A DNA stretch of 7,813 nucleotides, from NCBI GenBank assembly GCA_964527995.1, contig CAZGRP010000114.1, positions 1 to 7,813 on the forward strand. Reading direction: 5' to 3'. The stretch is from CAZGRP01 sp964527995 (GTDB lineage: Bacteria; Zhuqueibacterota; Zhuqueibacteria; Oceanimicrobiales; CAZGRP01). Shown one piece after another: positions 1 to 6,448 of this stretch; the first letter of the stretch is position 1; every line of letters begins with the position of its first letter. The position numbers and the translations under genes were made by a program. The notes under the pieces are model-generated. The model was given only the letters and a program-made list of their open reading frames with translations, searched no databases and was not told the DNA's origin.

Positions 1-3000
1 CATTGCCTCGGTGTTTCCGGCCTTGTCCGTGGACCAGTACTCCAACGTGTGGTTCCGGCCCTCCCCGCTTATCTTCACTCTGATTCCTGCCTGGACATTT
101 CCGCCGTCCACTTTGAAGAACGTTGCTTCCACGCCTGACAGCGAATCCGAAGCCGTCAGCCGGATGCGGGCGTCGCCGTTGTACCACCCCGTCGGTCGGA
201 TGTCGGCTACTGTAACCGGCGGCACGTCATCATAGTACACCGTGACGCTGTCGCGCTTATTGAAATCGGAGTTGCCGTCCCCGTCCACAAGCCAGATGTA
301 GGCCGTATGCGTGCCGCGCAGCTCAGGACCTGTGGGAATGGCGACGCTGTCGATACCAGCTCCGGCAACGAAGAAGCCATCCTCGTTCGAGGTCGGTGGC
401 ACGTCGACGGTGAACTTCAGCCCGGCGATGCCCGACGAGTCGGGCGGGTTTTTCCAGCGAATGACAATCGTGTCGGCATTGGTCCAGCCGACCGGCGACA
501 CCGTCAGGTTCATGGGTGGTCCTGGCGCCCGGCGATCGCGCACGACGACGAGCACCGCAACACTGGCCGAGCCACCGTGGCCATCGTCGACTGTGTAGGA
601 AAAGGTGTCCACGCCACTGAAGTCGGCATCCGGACTGTAGGTCACCGTGCTGTCTCCGGCATCGATCACAGCGACACCGTGGCCGGGCTGGGTAACGGCG
701 CTCACCTTCAGCACATCCCCTTCGACGTCTGAGTCGTTTCGCAGCACAGCAATGCTCACCGCACTCCCTTGATCGGTAGATGCAGTGTCACTCACGGCCG
801 CAGGCGGATCGTTCACGGCGTTCACAATGACGAGCACAGCGGCGGTATCGGCCGCGCCGTTGCCGTCACCGATCATGTAGGTGAAGCGATCGACGCCGTT
901 GAAATCCTGCTCCGGCGAGTAGGTGACGGCGGTGGCGCCGGCGGCGAGCGGCCAGACTCCGCCGTTTGTCTGGCTCGTGCCGGTGGCAATCGCCACGGCC
1001 CCATGCCCTCCCTGGGTCACCCCGGTCACCGTCAGATTGTCCCCGTCGATGTCTGTGTCGTTGGCGATGACGCGAATGGTGATCGGCGTGTCCTCGTCTG
1101 TGGTTACGGTGTCATTGGCCGCCACCGGCGCGTCATTCACTGGAAGTACGGTGACCTGAACCGCGGCGGTATCGGCTCCACCGTTGCCGTCTTCGACGAT
1201 GTAGGTGAATTGATCCGGGCCGTAATAATCCGGGTCGGGCGTATACACCACGGTGTCGTTCGCGGCAAGCGCAGAGGGAGCCAAGCCCGGCGGCGGTCCT
1301 CCCGAAACGATCGTCACCGCACCATGACCCCCCTGGGTCACCTTGGCGATCGTCATCGGATCCCCGTCGACATCGGTGTCGTTGGCGAGGACTGCGATCT
1401 CGACCGGAGTGTCCTCGTCTGTGGTCACGGTGTCATTGGCCGCCGCCGGCGCATCGTTCACGGGCGCAACCGTGATCACCACAAGAGCGGTGTCGGCAAA
1501 CTCACCATCGGTGATCGAGTACCGCAGGCTGTCGGCGCCGTTGAAGTCCGCCTGCGGCGTATAGATCACCGTCGCCGCACCGGAGGCGATCTGCGCCGTA
1601 CCATGCACAGGGGGCTGGGTGATCTCGGCAACCGTAATCGGATCCTCGTCCGCATCAATGTCGTTGGCAAGCACATTGATCGTCGCTTGCGTATCCTCGT
1701 TTGTGACCGTGGTGTCGTTCACAGCGTTCGGCGGCTGGTTGGAAGAGACTGTCCCGGAAACCTGAATGGTGGTGACACGGTCGAGGGCGTCGGTGCCCAC
1801 CGCCTTGATCACGACCGTCTCCCCCTGGGGCAGGTCGCTGACATCAAAGCTGGAAGTAAAGGGTTGCGATGTGTCCTCTTCGAGAAAGATCGATCCCGTT
1901 TTGGCTGTCTCCCGAAAAAAGCTCACGCGCACCGGTGGCTGGCTCGGGTCGAGCACCTCGATCTCGATAGGGTTGTTGTCCTTGGAGAATGTCTGCCCGG
2001 ACTTTGGGGTCACGAAGGCCATGGGCGGGCCGGAGTTGTCCACGGTCACAGTGGTGGTTTTTTCAGCGGTGCCGCTGTCGCTGAAGGTGGCCACAGCTTT
2101 CAACGTGGCTGGGCCGTTGGGAAGCGTCAGCGAGTCGAAGGACTTCTCGAACACGCCCCCCGCGTCCGGCGTGTCGTCCACACCAATCGATTGTCCAGCT
2201 ACGAAAAACTCGATCTGGACCGTGTTCGGGACGTCGTCGGTGGTGGCCTGGAACAGGACGTTGCTGCCCGACACGGTGCCGGTCGGCTGCAAGATGGTCA
2301 CCGCACCGAGCTGTCCTAATGCCACGGCCAGATCCGACTCGTTGAGAATGTAGGCATAATCGATGGAGACCGATTGGCCCGGGGCCAGCGGTCCGAGATC
2401 ATAGGCAAGGACGATGGCCTCATCGGCTACGCGAGGGCTCGCGGCGGTCGGCTCCACCGGGGTGTCCAGAATCGCATCTGGGTCGCGGTTGGAAAATCCC
2501 TCGGTGGAAACCACGGCGCGGGAATCGATCGCGCCCAGACCCAGGGTGAGCCCGTACTTCAGCCCCTTGGCGACGACCAGAGCGGTGTCCACATTGCCGG
2601 CAGGCCGTCCGGTCAGGTCAGGGCGGTTCGGGTCTCCCAAACGCTGGGGCTGGTTGGCGACATAGTTGCTGGTGGTGAAGGTGCCGGTGAGGGGTTCCTC
2701 CTGGTCGGGGTCGACGTTGCGCATGTATTCCAGCGACTCCAGCGGCACAGTGCCGGTATTGGTCAGAACGACGTTGATGACGAAGAAGAGATCATTGACA
2801 TCGAAACTGACTGTCTGCGTGATTCGCAGCTTCTCTTCGCCGTTGGTCGCCGTTCCCTCCCAGACAGCAGATCGCGTATCACCGCTGCTGGTCTCGGTCA
2901 GGCTCGTCTGGGGCACATCGAAAACGCCTCGCTCGCCGAAATTGCCGAAGGTGCGCTCCGCCTCACCGACGGTCCATTCCACCGCCCACCCCTCTTCCGG

Positions 3001-3435
3001 AGCGCCGGGGAGGAAGTAATCCCCCGATTGAGGCGGGACACCCACGTCCCAGCCGTCCTGTCCGGGGTCGACGACGAAACCCAGTTGCTTTCCGCCACCG
3101 TCGAGGAGAGGATGAAATCCGGCGGGAGCGTCACCGGATGTCCCGAAGGAACCCGAACTGTGAATGCCAACTTCGACGTAGTTCCCTTGCAGAAAAACTT
3201 CGGCGCCGACCACACTGCTGACTCGCCGCAGCCGGAATTGGAGGTTCTGCGGCGCCGCGCTGCTACGGCGATCGGAAAGACCGTCGCGCCGCACCGAAGT
3301 GGCCGTGGCTGCACGCTGAGGGTGGACCGGCGTCGTTTTCAATAGCGAATCCCGTCCGGCCACCTGGGCGAAACCTCGCTCGCTTAAAAGCGCTGGCACC
3401 AACAGCAGCGCGGCCATGATCCATCGCGTCTTCAT
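1..3435 (-). CDS. Large secreted multidomain Ig/cadherin-like repeat protein (5' part; C-terminus beyond window)
   Basis: The frame is open for 1145 codons from the ATG at 3435 to the window edge, with no stop, so the C-terminus and any sorting signal are not visible. The start MKTRW followed by a hydrophobic stretch and FAQ (residues 1-24) is a signal peptide; a weak GGTG lies about 8 nt upstream. Met7 at 3417 is in frame but would remove the basic n-region. Visible order: low-complexity linker (25-60); an unrecognised beta-rich domain (about 65-375) containing GNYVEVGI at 84-91; two Ig-like domains resembling Big_7 (about 379-465 and 466-560); four tandem-95/Big_9 (PF17963-type) repeats (566-966); a fibronectin-III/Ig-like domain (967-1068); and a start of a domain with VDGG, ISGEG and DKAGN (1069-1145) resembling OmpL47-type modules. 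The architecture suggests an extracellular stalk or adhesin, possibly calcium-stabilised. No catalytic domain is recognised. It lies downstream of the lyase in the same direction, 333 nt away, so co-transcription is possible but not shown. Confidence 0.93.
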   Translation of the reverse strand, partial: MKTRWIMAALLLVPALLSERGFAQVAGRDSLLKTTPVHPQRAATATSVRRDGLSDRRSSAAPQNLQFRLRRVSSVVGAEVFLQGNYVEVGIHSSGSFGTSGDAPAGFHPLLDGGGKQLGFVVDPGQDGWDVGVPPQSGDYFLPGAPEEGWAVEWTVGEAERTFGNFGERGVFDVPQTSLTETSSGDTRSAVWEGTATNGEEKLRITQTVSFDVNDLFFVINVVLTNTGTVPLESLEYMRNVDPDQEEPLTGTFTTSNYVANQPQRLGDPNRPDLTGRPAGNVDTALVVAKGLKYGLTLGLGAIDSRAVVSTEGFSNRDPDAILDTPVEPTAASPRVADEAIVLAYDLGPLAPGQSVSIDYAYILNESDLAVALGQLGAVTILQPTGTVSGSNVLFQATTDDVPNTVQIEFFVAGQSIGVDDTPDAGGVFEKSFDSLTLPNGPATLKAVATFSDSGTAEKTTTVTVDNSGPPMAFVTPKSGQTFSKDNNPIEIEVLDPSQPPVRVSFFRETAKTGSIFLEEDTSQPFTSSFDVSDLPQGETVVIKAVGTDALDRVTTIQVSGTVSSNQPPNAVNDTTVTNEDTQATINVLANDIDADEDPITVAEITQPPVHGTAQIASGAATVIYTPQADFNGADSLRYSITDGEFADTALVVITVAPVNDAPAAANDTVTTDEDTPVEIAVLANDTDVDGDPMTIAKVTQGGHGAVTIVSGGPPPGLAPSALAANDTVVYTPDPDYYGPDQFTYIVEDGNGGADTAAVQVTVLPVNDAPVAANDTVTTDEDTPITIRVIANDTDIDGDNLTVTGVTQGGHGAVAIATGTSQTNGGVWPLAAGATAVTYSPEQDFNGVDRFTYMIGDGNGAADTAAVLVIVNAVNDPPAAVSDTASTDQGSAVSIAVLRNDSDVEGDVLKVSAVTQPGHGVAVIDAGDSTVTYSPDADFSGVDTFSYTVDDGHGGSASVAVLVVVRDRRAPGPPMNLTVSPVGWTNADTIVIRWKNPPDSSGIAGLKFTVDVPPTSNEDGFFVAGAGIDSVAIPTGPELRGTHTAYIWLVDGDGNSDFNKRDSVTVYYDDVPPVTVADIRPTGWYNGDARIRLTASDSLSGVEATFFKVDGGNVQAGIRVKISGEGRNHTLEYWSTDKAGNTEAM
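1088..1140 (-). repeat. Near-identical DNA repeat, copy at the unit 2/3 boundary
   Basis: This 53-nt segment matches 1409-1461 at 49 of 53 positions by direct comparison, at an offset of 321 nt (exactly 107 codons, one repeat unit). It encodes the start of repeat unit 3. Similarity visibly continues to its left into the DxDGD-encoding region. The pattern points to recent duplication or gene conversion between units 2 and 3. Confidence 0.85.
1409..1461 (-). repeat. Near-identical DNA repeat, copy at the unit 1/2 boundary
   Basis: Partner of the segment at 1088-1140, with four mismatches in 53 nt. It encodes the start of repeat unit 2. The corresponding segment of unit 1 (around 1691-1740) keeps the protein motif but is much more diverged at DNA level. 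Confidence 0.85.
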
Positions 3436-3768
3436 GCTGTATTCACCGGTTGGAGTTCTTCCGTCCCCTGGCCCGCCCTGACAAAAAGTCGCAGGCCGTC
3501 CCGTGCGGTGGAGTTTTATTCGAAGGGAATGCCGTTCAGGGGAGATCTTTTCAGCGTTGATAAGTACCTACAAAGACAGGGTGATGCGCAATCCGGCCTG
3601 GAACAGGCGCTCAGGAGCGTCGGTGCGGCAGGCTGATTCGGCGGCCGCCGCAGGTGGGCCCTTGCCGGATCCCATCTCGCCTGCGCACCTCTAGCTCCTG
3701 TTCAGAGACCAGACCTTCGACTTGTTTCGGCCCGGGCTGCGCCACGAATTGACCGCAGATGCAGGCCG
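3436..3768. other. 333-nt intergenic spacer between lyase and repeat-protein genes
   Basis: No convincing gene is seen on either strand. It holds the weak ribosome-binding region of the large protein (GGTG, about 3444-3447 on the minus strand). A 12-nt perfect palindrome CGGCGGCCGCCG lies at 3639-3650 and an imperfect CGCTC/GAGCG inverted repeat at about 3608-3619. Neither is followed by a T-tract on the minus strand, so no intrinsic terminator can be called for the lyase gene. No promoter with two good boxes was found; the AT-richer stretch at 3511-3580 is where one would be sought. Confidence 0.6.
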
Positions 3769-6087
3769 CTACTTCACCGTGTACGTATCCTGCCAGTACC
3801 GCACCTTGCCGATCTCCGCCGATTCCGGAAGTCCGTCGAAGCGCAATCCGAACATCAGCGGCTCCTGTTCCCACATCACCTGGCCCCGGTAGATGGCCCG
3901 GAACGCATTCACGGCGGTGTAATCGATCTGCTTCCCGCGTAGCAGGGCAAAGAAATTGCTGGCGTTGGTTTCGAAATCGTCGAAGCGAACCTTGCCGGAC
4001 TCCCAGGTGTAGCGCGGCCTCTGCCAGTTGCGCACGTTTTCCGCCTCCAGGTCGAGCTTGGCGCAGACATACTGCAGGCCGTCCTTCGTGCGGATCTTCA
4101 CGCCCGTGGAGAGCGGACCGCCTTCCACATCAACGGTCTCGATCTTGGCCAGCAATTTCTGCACGTCGGCACCCTTTTTGTGCGGAATCAAGACCGTCGT
4201 GAAGGTAGCGAAATCTCCCTGGCGGAAATGGGCGGTGCGAAACTGGTAGATGGCGTGTTCCTGCTGGTAGTAGCGCTTTTCCGGCTCAGTACCAACGATG
4301 CGCGGCGTCCCCATGGGAAAGTAGATCAGCAGGGCGTCGTTCCCGTCCACCGCGAGGTTGCGCAGCGAATCGTAGGCCGTGTCGAACCAATTCGGCCCTC
4401 TTTGCAGGATCTGCCGGGTGTGCCAGAGGGCGGCCACGGTGTAGTAGTCCTCCACATCGAACCGCACCGCGTCGAAGACGACAAAGAGGTCGGCGCTCTT
4501 CACGTAGTTGACGATGCGCTCGTGCTGGTAGCCGATCTTGTCGTCAATGATGCGGGTGCGACTGAGATCCACGTTCCTGAGGCTGACGAAATCGATTTTT
4601 TGCGTGCGCACCCGGCGGTAGTCACCCGAATTTCGCACAAACTCCAGCAAAGTCTGGCCTGGAACTGCCGCCTCATCGCGAACGGCATAGCGATGCTCTC
4701 CGCGTTTCTGCCCGAGAAACATCTTGTCCTTGCGCACAATCACGCGGTTGTGGAAATAGTCCTGGCGATAGGCACCGTAGGGACCGCTGGGCATGAAATC
4801 ACGGTAGCCGCCGTCGTGCAGCAGAACCGACCCGTTGCGGATGAGGGTGACGATGCTGTTCTCGTCGGCGTGGCCGTGGTGCATCTTCTCTTCCTCAACT
4901 GGAATGGTGTTGCGCAGGTTGTCGCGGTAGGCCACGCCGCCGTCGCCCTCATCGCGGTAGTTGAGCAGCAGGTAGGTGGCGTTCCGGTCCCAGCCGTTGC
5001 GGAAGACGATCTTCTTGCCGACCAGATCCTCGAGTACCTCCTCGCTGCCGGCTGCCGGCGGTTGCGGTTCGATACTGTCGTCGGCCCAGCGGTAGGCATC
5101 GGCGAACACGAGCCCGAGCCAGAGCGACTTTTTCTCAGCCTTGGGGTCGGTAAACGTGTGAAAGATGCGGTCCGCCGCCCATTTGTAAGTCGGGTTTCGG
5201 TACTCGGTGGCACCGCGCTCCAGCACCGGGATGTATCGACTCCACGTCGAACCGTGGTTAGCATCACCGAAATCGGGCACCATGCCGAGCGGCGAGATCA
5301 GGTGGGTGTAGTAGCGGAGATAGTACGACATGATCGGCAGCCGCATGAGCTCTTCATCTCTGCTCGTGGCTTCCGCGTAGTTGAGCAAGGCGTACATCCA
5401 GATCGAAGCGTAGAGGCTGGCGTCTTCGATTTCCCACTTGCCGAAACTGTCGCCGCCGATGGCGTCCGCCATCATTTGCCAGCGCTTCGCGTGCGGGTGA
5501 TTGGGCAGAGCCTTGGCAGCGTAGGCGAAACCCGCGGCACGCAGGATGGCCCGATTCATCGCACCCCATTCCTGCCCGCGGATGAAGAAGTCGGCACTTT
5601 CAGCGATGCTGCGCTCGATCTGAGCCCGGTCCTCGCGGCTCATTTTGCGGAAGTCTTTCACCAGAAAATAGGCCTGCACGAAGGGCCGGAAGGTGAACAT
5701 GTTGGGCACCGCCGGCAGGCCGTCGCGGTACTCGATGCGCGACTGCAGGTACTCTTTTGGGTATGCCGTCTTGAATTCATGGTAAGCGGCCAGCAACCGG
5801 ACGGCGCGTTGGGCATATTTCTCCTCGCCCGTGATCTGCCACAGCCGGGCGCTGAGATCGGCCAGGTAGACGGCGTTGACCGGAGGATTGTAGCCGAAAA
5901 CATACTTGAGGTCCAGGCTCTGGCGCCATTTCTTGACCATCTCAGGATAGTCCCTCCATCCATACTCGGCCGCCTTTACGGCATAGTCAAGGTACTCCTT
6001 CCTGGTTACCTTCTCCACCTGCTGCGGCCAGGCCTCGGCCGCCAGCAGCAACAGCGAAACCAGCAACAACCATCGGCTCCGTCTCAT
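3769..6087 (-). CDS. Heparinase II/III family polysaccharide lyase, exported
   Basis: A complete gene of 772 residues. Families of this fold cleave acidic polysaccharides (heparan sulfate, alginate and similar) by beta-elimination outside the cytoplasm; the substrate here cannot be read from sequence. Residues 1-19 form a signal peptide (MRRSRW, a Leu/Val core, then AEA before WPQQ). Residues about 25-355 are helix-rich, as expected for the (alpha/alpha) toroid. The C-terminal beta-sandwich (Hepar_II_III, PF07940-type) is recognised by VFRNGWDRNATYLLL (FRNGW at 362-366), HHGHADEN (403-410), LLHDGGYRD, and YFHNRVIV from 444. H406 in the HGHAD motif is the likely conserved histidine. At the usual Asn-His position the protein reads N178-R179. 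The start at 6087 is chosen for its AAAGGAG Shine-Dalgarno 6 nt upstream and the signal peptide. An in-frame ATG at 6153 would overlap the promoter's -10 box. Length fits multi-domain members of the family. Confidence 0.95.
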   Translation of the reverse strand: MRRSRWLLLVSLLLLAAEAWPQQVEKVTRKEYLDYAVKAAEYGWRDYPEMVKKWRQSLDLKYVFGYNPPVNAVYLADLSARLWQITGEEKYAQRAVRLLAAYHEFKTAYPKEYLQSRIEYRDGLPAVPNMFTFRPFVQAYFLVKDFRKMSREDRAQIERSIAESADFFIRGQEWGAMNRAILRAAGFAYAAKALPNHPHAKRWQMMADAIGGDSFGKWEIEDASLYASIWMYALLNYAEATSRDEELMRLPIMSYYLRYYTHLISPLGMVPDFGDANHGSTWSRYIPVLERGATEYRNPTYKWAADRIFHTFTDPKAEKKSLWLGLVFADAYRWADDSIEPQPPAAGSEEVLEDLVGKKIVFRNGWDRNATYLLLNYRDEGDGGVAYRDNLRNTIPVEEEKMHHGHADENSIVTLIRNGSVLLHDGGYRDFMPSGPYGAYRQDYFHNRVIVRKDKMFLGQKRGEHRYAVRDEAAVPGQTLLEFVRNSGDYRRVRTQKIDFVSLRNVDLSRTRIIDDKIGYQHERIVNYVKSADLFVVFDAVRFDVEDYYTVAALWHTRQILQRGPNWFDTAYDSLRNLAVDGNDALLIYFPMGTPRIVGTEPEKRYYQQEHAIYQFRTAHFRQGDFATFTTVLIPHKKGADVQKLLAKIETVDVEGGPLSTGVKIRTKDGLQYVCAKLDLEAENVRNWQRPRYTWESGKVRFDDFETNASNFFALLRGKQIDYTAVNAFRAIYRGQVMWEQEPLMFGLRFDGLPESAEIGKVRYWQDTYTVK

Positions 6088-6093
6088 CAATTG

Positions 6094-6100
6094 CTCCTTT
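6094..6100 (-). promoter_or_regulatory. Shine-Dalgarno of the lyase gene
   Basis: The minus strand reads AAAGGAG, ending 6 nt before the ATG at 6087. This near-perfect site decides the start codon against the upstream in-frame ATG at 6153. Confidence 0.85.
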
Positions 6101-6124
6101 CGTGGCTGTAGTACATTCCCGTGC

Positions 6125-6142
6125 GCACTTTGCCGGCACTTT
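6125..6142. repeat. Direct heptamer repeat in the lyase leader
   Basis: GCACTTT occurs at 6125-6131 and 6136-6142, 11 bp apart, about one helical turn. The pair lies just downstream of the predicted lyase transcription start, with GCCGGC between. It could be a repressor site or chance. Confidence 0.3.
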
Positions 6143-6153
6143 CGGCATGTCAC

Positions 6154-6181
6154 AATATAGTCGCTCGCCAGGCAATGTCAA
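6154..6181 (-). promoter_or_regulatory. Sigma-70-type promoter of the lyase gene
   Basis: On the minus strand a perfect -35 box TTGACA (6176-6181) is followed after 16 nt by TATATT (6154-6159, 5 of 6 to consensus). The transcription start would fall near 6147, giving a 5' leader of about 60 nt before the ATG at 6087. This is the strongest promoter signal in the window. Confidence 0.75.
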
Positions 6182-6190
6182 GCCCGGAGA

Positions 6191-6207
6191 GCTTCTTTTC
6201 GAGAAGC
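6191..6207. promoter_or_regulatory. 17-bp inverted repeat, candidate regulator site
   Basis: GCTTCT (6191-6196) and AGAAGC (6202-6207) are perfect 6-bp inverted arms with a 5-nt centre. The element begins 9 bp upstream of the lyase -35 box and is centred about 52 bp upstream of the predicted transcription start, a usual place for an activator. As RNA it would be a short hairpin without a T-tract, so a terminator is unlikely. Confidence 0.4.
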
Positions 6208-6327
6208 GAGGCCACTCCTTCCGTAGAGAGCGGCAGCCGCCGGTGGTGCCCGGTCGCCAAGCTCCGCGCCCGGCTCGACCTCGATCTACCAGGCCGTTGC
6301 ATTCGTCTGTTGTGGGCGACAAAATTC

Positions 6328-6357
6328 TTGATTGGGACCGAGAAAGTCTTAGGTTTG
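6328..6357 (+). promoter_or_regulatory. Candidate promoter of the foldase gene (Bacteroidota-like)
   Basis: TTG (6328-6330), 19 nt, then TAGGTTTG (6350-6357) matches the TTG/TAnnTTTG pattern known for the Bacteroidota primary sigma factor. Read as sigma-70 it would be TTGATT, 16 nt, TAGGTT, a weak site. The leader to the ATG at 6449 would be roughly 85 nt. The rest of 6208-6327 shows no gene or clear signal. Confidence 0.4.
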
Positions 6358-6439
6358 TATATGGTGCGGCCGTAAGCTTGCGCCTCTATCTCTTCGGGCC
6401 GCGCGGCAATGGCGGAACCAGAATCGAGACAGCATCTGC

Positions 6440-6445
6440 GAGGAG
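6440..6445 (+). promoter_or_regulatory. Ribosome-binding site of the foldase gene
   Basis: GAGGAG ends only 3 nt before the ATG at 6449, which is shorter than usual. The lipoprotein signal that begins exactly at this ATG supports the start despite the tight spacing. Confidence 0.6.
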
Positions 6446-6448
6446 CCC

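Larger units (their letters stand above)
538..1740 (-). repeat. Four in-gene tandem-95 (Big_9/cadherin-like) repeats
   Basis: Four consecutive units lie in the large protein. Unit 1 is residues 566-659 (1459-1740), unit 2 660-766 (1138-1458), unit 3 767-874 (814-1137) and unit 4 875-966 (538-813). Each opens with N(D/Q)xP, then AxxDT and an acidic ExDT-like turn, then a VLANDxDxDGD-like calcium-binding motif, HGxA, YTPxxDFxG and a DGxGG strand. Units 1 and 4 are about 94 residues; units 2 and 3 are 107 and 108 because each has about 13-14 extra residues before the YTP/YSP strand. This is the classic tandem-95 repeat of large bacterial surface proteins, where such domains act as rigid spacers. 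Assignment is by motif reading only. Confidence 0.9.

Noticed and set aside
538..1740. Periodic repeats as a CRISPR or intergenic repeat array
   Set aside because: The period is an exact multiple of three, the copies are diverged, and the frame encodes four Ig-like domains, so it is a protein-level repeat.
769..2319. Open frame of 516 codons on the plus strand, opposite the repeat protein
   Set aside because: It mirrors the tandem-95 repeats on the minus strand; its His/Arg/Gly/Val-rich translation is the expected antisense of those codons, and its internal repetition is inherited from them.
2374..3345. Open frame of 323 codons on the plus strand
   Set aside because: Antisense to the N-terminal domain of the large secreted protein, with no domain motif or ribosome-binding site.
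3639..3650. CGGCGGCCGCCG palindrome as a terminator for the lyase gene
   Set aside because: There is no loop and no T-tract on either strand. It is probably a GC-rich coincidence.
3503..3694. 63-codon plus-strand frame in the spacer, starting with GTG
   Set aside because: No Shine-Dalgarno, no recognisable motif, and low-complexity composition; could not be supported as a gene.
4180..6111. Open frame of 643 codons on the plus strand, opposite the lyase gene
   Set aside because: It is codon-aligned antisense to the lyase, whose family motifs, signal peptide, Shine-Dalgarno and promoter are all clear. The antisense translation shows no family motifs. GC-rich codon bias produces such frames.
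6088..6153. 22-residue N-terminal extension of the lyase (MTCRKC...) from the ATG at 6153
   Set aside because: That ATG overlaps the -10 box, and the extension would bury the signal peptide. The ATG at 6087 has the Shine-Dalgarno and the signal start.
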